Of a stretch of 64,000 bases of DNA, positions 53,578 to 60,108 are shown in pieces. The notes below the pieces were generated by a model. It saw nothing but the letters and a program-made list of their open reading frames with translations, made no database searches and was not told where the DNA came from. Position numbers and translations under genes: made by a program. Every line of letters starts with the position of its first letter. The first letter of the stretch is position 1. This DNA is from JAANXG01 sp034520625 (lineage in GTDB: Bacteria; Pseudomonadota; Gammaproteobacteria; Arenicellales; JAANXG01): assembly GCA_034520625.1 (NCBI GenBank), contig JAXHNI010000013.1, positions 170,933 to 234,932 of the forward strand, written 5' to 3'.

Positions 53578-55137
53578 CTAATTCCAAGCGTCTGATGAAA
53601 CGATCGAGACAGGTCCGGCCTCGGCCTCCACCACGCTCACGGAATCGTCCCCCGCCTCAAGCGCCGACCCGATATCCGAATCGGGCCAGTTTTCCTTGAG
53701 AACGCGCTCGATCTCATCGAGGCTTCTCGACTCCAGGGAATCGATGCGCGGATCGAGGCCGGCTGCCATCAGCAGGTTCGCATGGGATTTCTGCAAATTG
53801 GCCCACGCCACGTTGTAGCGGATCTCCGCGAGCAGCGTATTCATGGCTTCGCGAATGCGCGTCTGCTTACCGATCTTGCGCGTTGACGCCATGGCCTCAA
53901 CCTGGTTATCGATCAGAGATTGGACTTCCATGTGCGCCGTCTGCGTTTCGAACTGTTTCGAAGACAACAGGAACTGGGCCATACTTACCTTCACCTGGGT
54001 GAGAATGGCCATGCTCAGGGTCAGCGAGCGCGCGTCTAGGGCCTGCTGCTCTGCATCGGTTTTACGCTTCGCGGCGGGATAACGGACAAAGCGCAACAGG
54101 TTCCAGCTTACCTGGGCGCCAGCGATGAGCCAGTCGTTATTGAACAGGAAGCTGTTGTCGTTATGGTTCTGCGAAACATGCAGCCTGGGCACCGGCAGTA
54201 TGTCCATCAGGGCGGCGCGCGCGGCGTGCTCCGCGTTGCGTTTGCGGTAATCCACCTGGCGGATTTCAGGTCGCTGGCGCAGCGCTTTTTGCTCGAGCTC
54301 CTCCAGCGTGTGCTCGAGCTCGAGCTCGCCGGTTTGCTGCGGGGGCACCACCACATCGACCTGCGAGGGGTCCCTGATGCTCATCAATGAAGCGAGCTGG
54401 ATACGCGCCATGCGGAAATTCTCCTCCAGCTCCTCGACCTGACGCTTGATATCGATCAGCTCGCGGCGGTAGCGCAGCGACTGAAGCGGGTCGTCGAGGT
54501 TGTTGTCACTGATCTCCCGCGAGCGGGCCAGGGCCTGTGCCACTTCAGTTTTGACATTGGTCAGGCGGGGCTCCAGGCGCTTGGCCGCCACGGCCCGCCA
54601 GTACGCGGTGCGAACGTTCTGAAGCAGTCGGTGAATGACCTTGCGCTTTTCCTCCTCAGCGATCAGCACTTCATTGGCACCCTGTTTGGCGCGGTAGTAG
54701 GAAATTCCGAAATCCAGCACGTTCCAGCTCAGCTCCAAATTGGCGTTGAAGATGTCCCTGTCCTGGGAGGTGGAAAACTCCAGGGATTCCTCGCCGGTTA
54801 TCAGAGACCGGGAGCTGGCTCCGGAGAAATTACTGCGGCTTGTGAAACCGGCCTGGGCCACAAAGTCAGGCAGCAGCTCGTAGCGGGACAGATTAAGATC
54901 CGTTTCGGCAAGCACCCCTTTGCTCCACTCGAGCCGGTAGTCCAGGTTGTATTTCAGCGCCCGGGCCATCGCGCGGGAGAGTGTCAACGGCTCGGTCAGC
55001 GGCTCGCCAAAATTATCGAGAAACTCGAGATCCTCCGCGGCGCGCCGGGAGACTTCCTCGTCGGTCAATTCCTTGGGCTGTGCCACGCAACCGGTAATCA
55101 AACCAGCGCAAATAATCAGTGTTAAGACTTGACGCAT
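53578..55137 (-). CDS. TolC-like outer-membrane efflux lipoprotein
   Basis: The 519-residue protein has a lipoprotein signal (LTLIICAGLITGC, Cys17) and the two-fold repeated helical outer-membrane factor fold, with the conserved LELSWNVLDFGISYYRAKQG strand of the first half and GAQVSWNLLRFVRYPAAKRK of the second. It should form a trimeric exit duct. It is the first gene of the export operon; the promoter must lie in the 300 bp upstream, which carries a duplicated 14-bp site. Its partners here are two HlyD-like adaptors and an M50 fusion, not an ABC transporter or RND pump. Confidence 0.92.
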   Translation of the reverse strand: MRQVLTLIICAGLITGCVAQPKELTDEEVSRRAAEDLEFLDNFGEPLTEPLTLSRAMARALKYNLDYRLEWSKGVLAETDLNLSRYELLPDFVAQAGFTSRSNFSGASSRSLITGEESLEFSTSQDRDIFNANLELSWNVLDFGISYYRAKQGANEVLIAEEEKRKVIHRLLQNVRTAYWRAVAAKRLEPRLTNVKTEVAQALARSREISDNNLDDPLQSLRYRRELIDIKRQVEELEENFRMARIQLASLMSIRDPSQVDVVVPPQQTGELELEHTLEELEQKALRQRPEIRQVDYRKRNAEHAARAALMDILPVPRLHVSQNHNDNSFLFNNDWLIAGAQVSWNLLRFVRYPAAKRKTDAEQQALDARSLTLSMAILTQVKVSMAQFLLSSKQFETQTAHMEVQSLIDNQVEAMASTRKIGKQTRIREAMNTLLAEIRYNVAWANLQKSHANLLMAAGLDPRIDSLESRSLDEIERVLKENWPDSDIGSALEAGDDSVSVVEAEAGPVSIVSSDAWN

Positions 55138-55202
55138 AGATAACTTGCTCCTTTACCAAACGGCCGACACGAATACAGCGACGGCTGCAAACGTTGTATC
55201 CG

Positions 55203-55269
55203 ACCTGTATTAGCGAGCATTGGCCCGCCCACGCCTGCCATGCAGCGGTAAAACCACCTGTATTAGCGA
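55203..55269. promoter_or_regulatory. duplicated 14-bp site upstream of the export operon
   Basis: ACCTGTATTAGCGA occurs at 55203-55216 and again at 55256-55269, a start-to-start distance of 53 bp (about five helical turns). The copies lie 65-130 bp upstream of the TolC-like start, where an activator or repressor would bind. The protein is unknown. Confidence 0.35.
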
Positions 55270-55444
55270 CGCACGGTCGCGTTCCTTTAATTGGCAACTG
55301 ACTAAATTAAAAAATCCCGGGGATTTGCACACAGCTATGCGTCGAAGGCGAACGCCTTTACACTGCCACATATCTGACACCCACCTCATCGAAAATGCAA
55401 AAAAAAATCCTGACAGGCCCGACTATTCGCCACGCCTCGTTCCT

Positions 55445-55519
55445 TACCAGATTCCGAGGAACCTGAGGATAAACAGGACGATGACGATGGCACCGACGAT
55501 GTAGATGATCCGATGCATT
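55445..55519 (-). CDS. 24-residue single-helix membrane peptide
   Basis: The frame ATG to TAA encodes MHRIIYIVGAIVIVLFILRF followed by LGIW, a single transmembrane helix with a short basic N-terminus. GAGGAG lies seven bases before the ATG, a much better initiation site than those of other short frames here. Short Met-basic-hydrophobic proteins of this kind are widespread in Proteobacteria and unstudied. It is upstream of, and on the same strand as, the export operon, 307 bp away. Confidence 0.6.
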
Positions 55520-55989
55520 AAATTCTCCTCTATATGGATTGTTCAAGCGATGGAACGCCTGAACCTCGCGCTTCACGCAGCATGATAGGCATCGCCGGAT
55601 GCGTCGTCGGTACGCTACCGCACAAACAGAGCTTGTCTGGATTGGGGTCGCCAAGAGTCAACGTTTAGGGGCTATCCGGGCGCGTTGACAGGCTGAGTCC
55701 TGTCGCGGAGTCATGTTCGATAGCAGGCAGACGCGGGAAGGGAATTGCCACAATCTCCTTTCAACGAACAGGGTTGCTTCATATAAGGCCGGATTGTTCT
55801 CAGTGCCTTTCCATCAGCTTAGACCGGCCGACGGATTCGTCAAGAACAATTCGTTTGAAAATTTGCCGGGCGCCGGATGCAGGAACAGCCAAACCCGGCC
55901 ACCGGTCACTCATCCGGGCCTGACTTACCGTCCACGGGCTATAGGCGGAGTTATTTCCCAGGATTCTCGCCGCATGGTGAGCACTATAT
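55520..55989. other. intergenic, no recognised feature
   Basis: This 470-bp stretch between the small peptide gene and a MITE-like element has short open frames on both strands but none with a binding site or recognisable product. Confidence 0.5.
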
Positions 55990-56148
55990 CTAGGGAAACT
56001 CTGAATAATTCGTCCATGAATTCTCAGAGCACGGAAAACGAAAATGTCGATTTCCGTTTTCCTTCATGGATCAATCACTTGCGTGATTGACCCATGTCGA
56101 CATATCCCTATGTCGCGGGAAACTCTGAATTGATCAGAGTTTCCCTAG
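55990..56148. mobile_element. MITE-like element with CTAG ends
   Basis: The 159-bp element begins CTAGGGAAACTCTGA and ends TCAGAGTTTCCCTAG, perfect 15-bp inverted ends that include a CTAG palindrome, possibly the target duplication. A third copy of the arm, GGGAAACTCTGA at 56117-56128, forms a 12-bp hairpin with the right end. Inside is a strong hairpin, CATGGATCAATCAC (56065-56078), loop TTGC, GTGATTGACCCATG (56083-56096), with one mismatch, plus a smaller stem around 56033-56062. There is no coding frame. The right end abuts the IS1380-type element. Confidence 0.6.
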
Positions 56149-56149
56149 G

Positions 56150-57655
56150 CCCAATGTTGCAGAAAACTACGCCTGATTGGGTGGATAGATAAGGCGAGAT
56201 GGGCGTCACTGCTGGTATTGTTTGGGTTGCACACTCGAACAAGACCGGACAGGAGGGGCCACATCTCGTGAGGTTAAGCAGAACAGATTCGAGCCGTCGA
56301 ATCAATGGTGATTTGGCGCTACGATACGATGCATCGGAACTGACGTCGTTCGCCGGATTGGAACTGGTGAGTCGGTTTTTCCGGCGCCTGAAGTTGAAGG
56401 GGTTGTTGCGGAGCGCGAGGTTACCGTACAGCGATTTTGGTCCACCGGCAATGGTGTTGTTGTTACTGACGCTATGGATCACGGGTGGACGACGGGTTCG
56501 GAATGTCGCCTAGCTGGAAGGCGATCCGTTGGTGAAGCGGGTATCGGGCCTGAGCCGGATACCGACGCTGCATACAGTGGGCCGCTGGCTTCGAGCCTTT
56601 GATGGGTGCGGAGTGGCGGCGCTGCTTGGTGTCAACAAGCAGCTGGTGGGGGCGGTGATTGAGCGCAGTACCGTGCGGCGGCTGACGGTGGATGTGGACG
56701 GTTCGGTGGTGTCGACGGGCCTGAAGGTCGAAGGAACGCGGCGGGGTTTCAACCCGCACCGGCTCAAGGTACCGAGTTATTACCCGATCACGGCGTATGA
56801 GGCCAACACGGGGCAGGTGCTGCGGGTTGAGAACCGGGCGGGGAACGTGCATGACGGCAAGGCCTCGCTGGCGTTTCTCAAGGATCTGTTTGGGCAGCTC
56901 GATGCCACGGTCGATCACCGCCCGGTGCTGGAGACGCGCATAGATGGGGCATTTTTCCGCGAGGACGTCATTGATATGCTCGACGCTGAGGGTGTGGAGT
57001 ACGCGATCAAGGTACCGTTTTACCAGTGGCTGGGCCTGAAAGGGCGAATCGCCAAACGGTGGCGCTGGAAGCGGGTCGAGGCTGGCGTCGAGTGCTTCGA
57101 GCAGCGGATTCGGGTGCCGGCTTGGTCGCGCTCGCTGCGGGTGGTGATTTACAGAAAGCAAGTGGCGCGCCGGACACGGAAGAACTTCCAGCTGGATCTG
57201 TTCGATCCGGATGATGGGTATTATGAGTACTCGGCGATTGTGACCAACAAATCGATCACGGGGCGCACGCTTTGGTTTTTCATGTGCGGCGGGGGCACGC
57301 ACGAGAAGGTGTATGCGGAGCCGAAAAACGGCTTCGCCTTCGACTGCATTCCGACGCAAAGCTACGAGGCCAATAGCGCCTGGCAGGTGCTGAGTGTTCT
57401 GGCGTTCAATCTGATGCGTGGCCTGCAGGCGAGCGTGGCTGAGCGACGCGCCACCAACCATAAGCGGCGTACCGTCCGGGTTTTCGAGACGATTCAAACC
57501 AAACGTTGCGTTTTCGATGGCTTGATCGTGCTGGCCTGCTCGTGCAGCCCAATGGTCGAACGACGCTGGATGTCGGTGACAACACGACGGTGCGCGAGCG
57601 GTTTCAGGCACTCGAACACGCGATTGGAGCCTGATTTACGTACTGCAACATTGGG
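56150..57655 (+). mobile_element. IS1380-family insertion sequence, defective
   Basis: The element is bounded by 13-bp inverted ends, CCCAATGTTGCAG (56150-56162) and CTGCAACATTGGG (57643-57655), and filled by one transposase frame. The bases next to the ends (tagg and gtta) do not form a target duplication, so it is old or rearranged. Confidence 0.75.
56199..57634 (+). pseudogene. IS1380-family DDE transposase, broken
   Basis: The product matches IS1380-type DDE transposases: the N-terminal ELTSFAGLELVSRFFRRLKL, then PTLHTVGRWLRAFD, the first acidic strand LTVDVDGSVVSTG, the second region VLETRIDGAFFREDVIDML and the C-terminal YEANSAWQVLSVLAFNLMRG. Two defects are visible. A TAG at 56512-56514 interrupts the frame where Tyr would be expected (RNVA-stop-LEGDP), in the same frame on both sides. 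Near 57505 a one-base shift moves the true end (LDRAGLLVQPNGRTTLDVGD to EHAIGA) into another frame ending at 57634. It cannot make an intact enzyme without suppression. Confidence 0.85.
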
Positions 57656-57835
57656 GTTAACAGTGCTTCCCGGGCTTTGCCACTGCGCATCTACAACAGG
57701 CCGGCCGGTGTGGCCAGGGGGTCCGTTGGACTCCTATTCTGAGACCCGAAGGCCTGGTAGACCCGTGCGCCCCGCACTCCCGGCCTCTGCGGTTGTCGTA
57801 TACCCCATGCTACCGACAATACGGAGGATCCGATT

Positions 57836-58660
57836 ATGTGCGACATCAACGGCTGCGGCAGCCACGCGAACCTGCCGCCCATCAAGGTCGATCCCGAGCG
57901 GCGGCGCCTTTTTCTCAGAGGCGTCGCCAGCCTGCCCCTGGCGACGGTCCTGGCCTACCCGGACCTGGCGAGCGCCGCGGCGGACTCCCTGGACAAGGTG
58001 TCGGCCACCCTCAGAGACGGCGCCGACGTAGGCGCCTACCTGGCCCTGCCGGATGCGGAGAAGGCGCCGGCGGTGCTGCTCATTCACGAGTGGTGGGGCC
58101 TCAACGACCAGATCAACTCCGTGGCCGCCGAGCTGGCGACCCTCGGCTACGTCGCCCTGGCCGTGGACCTCTACGGCGGCGAGGTCGCCGATACCGCGGA
58201 GGGAGCCCGGTCGCTGATGCAGGCCGTCGACGCCGAACGGGCCACCGAGACGCTTACTACCTGGATCGACTGGCTCAAGGGCCACGAGCGGACCACCGGC
58301 AAGGTTGCCACCATGGGCTGGTGCTTCGGCGGCGGCTGGTCGGTGAACGCCTCCATCGCCGCGCCGGTGGACGCCACCGTCATCTACTACGGCAACGTGG
58401 CCAAGTCCGCGGACCAGCTTGAGTCGCTCGAGGGCCCGGTTCTCGGCCATTTCGCCACCCAGGATGGCTGGGTCAACGAGGAAATGGTCGACGGCTTCAA
58501 GAGCGCCATGGAGGAAGCCGGCAAGGCCGACATGCTGACGGTGCACTGGTACGACGCCGACCATGCGTTCGCCAACCCCACAGGGGCGCGCTACGACGCC
58601 GAGGACGCGTCCCTGGCCTGGGAGCGCACCCGGGCCTTCCTGGAGGAGAACCTGTCCTGA
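57836..58660 (+). CDS. dienelactone hydrolase family protein, exported
   Basis: The 274-residue alpha/beta hydrolase has a Cys nucleophile, C163 in MGWCFGGGWS, an Asp in HFATQDGWVN (about 208) and H243 in DADHAFANP, the catalytic triad of dienelactone hydrolases. The oxyanion region LLIHEWWGLNDQI is typical. Residues 22-48 (ERRRLFLRGVASLPLATVLA) look like a twin-arginine signal after a short Cys-containing leader (MCDINGCGSH). Substrates of this broad family are esters and lactones; none is indicated here. GGAGG lies 6-8 bases before the ATG. The gene stands alone after the IS element. Confidence 0.9.
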   Translation: MCDINGCGSHANLPPIKVDPERRRLFLRGVASLPLATVLAYPDLASAAADSLDKVSATLRDGADVGAYLALPDAEKAPAVLLIHEWWGLNDQINSVAAELATLGYVALAVDLYGGEVADTAEGARSLMQAVDAERATETLTTWIDWLKGHERTTGKVATMGWCFGGGWSVNASIAAPVDATVIYYGNVAKSADQLESLEGPVLGHFATQDGWVNEEMVDGFKSAMEEAGKADMLTVHWYDADHAFANPTGARYDAEDASLAWERTRAFLEENLS

Positions 58661-59070
58661 GCGCGGCGCGTAAACACAGGAACAAGCGGCGACTGATCTC
58701 GAGCGAGCGCTTGTCGATCCAGTAGCGGGTGCTGATACCGAAGGTGACGCGCATGGTGCCGGTCACCTCGCCGTTCTCGAGCAGCGGCAGCAGCAGTCCC
58801 TGGTACAGCAGGATGTAGTGGTCCTCGTCCTCGCTAAACGAGATCTTGCAGTGCTTGAGCTGCTTCTGCTTGGCGCTCATGGCCTCGATCGCCTCGAAGT
58901 CCCGGTAAGACACGGCCCACGCTTCGAGATCAGGCCCGGGCACAACGCCCCGGCCCGGATCCAGCCGCTCGGGATCGAAGTCCGGCACCTTGATATACCG
59001 GTAGCTGAACTCCTGACACCGTAGTCATCGCCATGGCGGTCGCCTCTACGGTGGCGGGCGCCGCCATGAG
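58661..59070 (-). pseudogene. unrecognised gene fragment
   Basis: On the minus strand the DNA reads FSYRYIKVPDFDPERLDPG, then GPDLEAWAVSYRDFEAIEAM, ISFSEDEDHYILLYQGLLLP and GTMRVTFGISTRYWIDKRSL, a protein-like sequence with even composition. The likely N-terminus (AAPATVEATAMAMTT, signal-like) is in another frame about 59035, and the C-terminus is lost where the dienelactone hydrolase gene ends. I do not recognise the family. It appears truncated at both ends. Confidence 0.4.
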
Positions 59071-59130
59071 CTGAGGCATCTAAAAAGTGGGGGTGCATCC
59101 GGCGCGAATCGTTCTTAAGTGTTCGATTAT

Positions 59131-59353
59131 ATGGTGGGCCGTGAAGGGCTCGAACCTTCGACCCGCTGATTACGAGTCACGCTCACAAATCGGCCAAATT
59201 CCCTTTTGCTCAATAACTTACAATGTCGCGTTCCCCCACTTTCCTTCCTGGTTATACCGACATAAGACCCTGATTGTTCTACTTGCCGGTTCGCAAAGTG
59301 GGCGGATGCAAACCCGACCCATGGCGTACGGAAACACTCAAGCACCGGACTCC
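59131..59353 (-). repeat. tRNA 3' half plus tail, copy 2 of the ~220-bp repeat (att-like)
   Basis: The minus strand gives the same tRNA 3' half as at 5320, with an encoded CCA; a single change in the anticodon loop (CTCGTAA) would read CGT instead of CTT. The tail resembles that of copy 1 for about 170 bp and stops just before the tumA-like gene. Both copies have the same orientation. Toxin-antitoxin genes and a helicase follow directly, as expected just inside the edge of an integrated element. Confidence 0.6.
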
Positions 59354-59354
59354 A

Positions 59355-59720
59355 TCAGACTGCCTCGGCGTGGAGGTCGAAATCCGCGTGGATCAGGTCG
59401 TAGGGTACGTGCACCTTGCCCTCTTCCGTGCGTGCCACGAGATCCCACTCCGTGAGTATATGAACGTCTTCATGGACACGTTTCACGTCCCGCTCCAATT
59501 CCCGGGCAAGTCCTCGCACGCTGCTGGGACCGAGTGTCTGCAGACACTCAATCAGCTCCCACCGCTTCGGGGTGAGCACGGAAAACAGCGCTTTGGGTGA
59601 CTCAAACACTATAAGCGCGTCGGTGCCTTTGTCCGTCCGCCATGACTTGACGAATCTTCGCCCCATTTCGTCAAGTGCCTGCCGGGCGTCTTTACGAACT
59701 TGAATAGTGGCAGTCTTCAT
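59355..59720 (-). CDS. HVO_A0114-type HTH antitoxin (TumA-like)
   Basis: The 121-residue protein has a winged helix-turn-helix in SVLTPKRWELIECLQTLGPS and SVRGLARELERDVKRVHEDV, typical of the HVO_A0114 family of putative DNA-binding antitoxins. Its start overlaps the stop of the TumE-like gene (ATGA), the order known for this toxin-antitoxin type. It should neutralise the toxin and repress the pair's promoter. Confidence 0.82.
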   Translation of the reverse strand: MKTATIQVRKDARQALDEMGRRFVKSWRTDKGTDALIVFESPKALFSVLTPKRWELIECLQTLGPSSVRGLARELERDVKRVHEDVHILTEWDLVARTEEGKVHVPYDLIHADFDLHAEAV

Positions 59721-60001
59721 AGCGAACGCTTCTTAAAGATATCTGTCAGGAAATCATGGATAAGGCCTTCGACGCTGCTAAGCCGACATGGTTCCTCGAC
59801 GTCACCGAGGTGACGATGGTCCCCCTTAAGACGTTCATTGTCATAGCCGACAATTCGTCTATCCGGATAGCCATAGAACAGTCGATATTTGTAGTGGTGG
59901 GCGCTCCCTGGCACGGGTTTGGGAACACGCCAGATCACCATTTCGACAATAGCCCCGTCGTCGAACAGGAATCGATCGCGGTGGATCAGTTCCGCATCCA
60001 T
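59717..60001 (-). CDS. TumE family toxin (DUF6516)
   Basis: The 94-residue protein shows the DUF6516 layout: RDRFLFDDGAIVEMVIWRVP, then AHHYKYRLFYGY, IVGYDNERLKGDHRHLGDVE and a C-terminal helix. Conserved Tyr, Asp, Lys and His residues in YDNERLKGDHRH are typical of this toxin family, which is thought to act on RNA or DNA metabolism. It precedes and overlaps the TumA-like gene. The pair appears intact. Confidence 0.82.
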   Translation of the reverse strand: MDAELIHRDRFLFDDGAIVEMVIWRVPKPVPGSAHHYKYRLFYGYPDRRIVGYDNERLKGDHRHLGDVEEPCRLSSVEGLIHDFLTDIFKKRSL

Positions 60002-60108
60002 GTTGGCAATTATGCCAACATATTTGAATGTAATCCAGCGGTGAGGCCATCAGTGAATTGCGACTCCTCTGTTGAGGTATTGCATGATTCTCAACCCAGT
60101 CGGGGGCT

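Noticed and set aside
5320..59353. A 54-kb excisable island bounded by the tRNA-half repeats
   Set aside because: No integrase is present and the interval contains purE/purK and other core-like operons; the two sites fit two separate junctions better.
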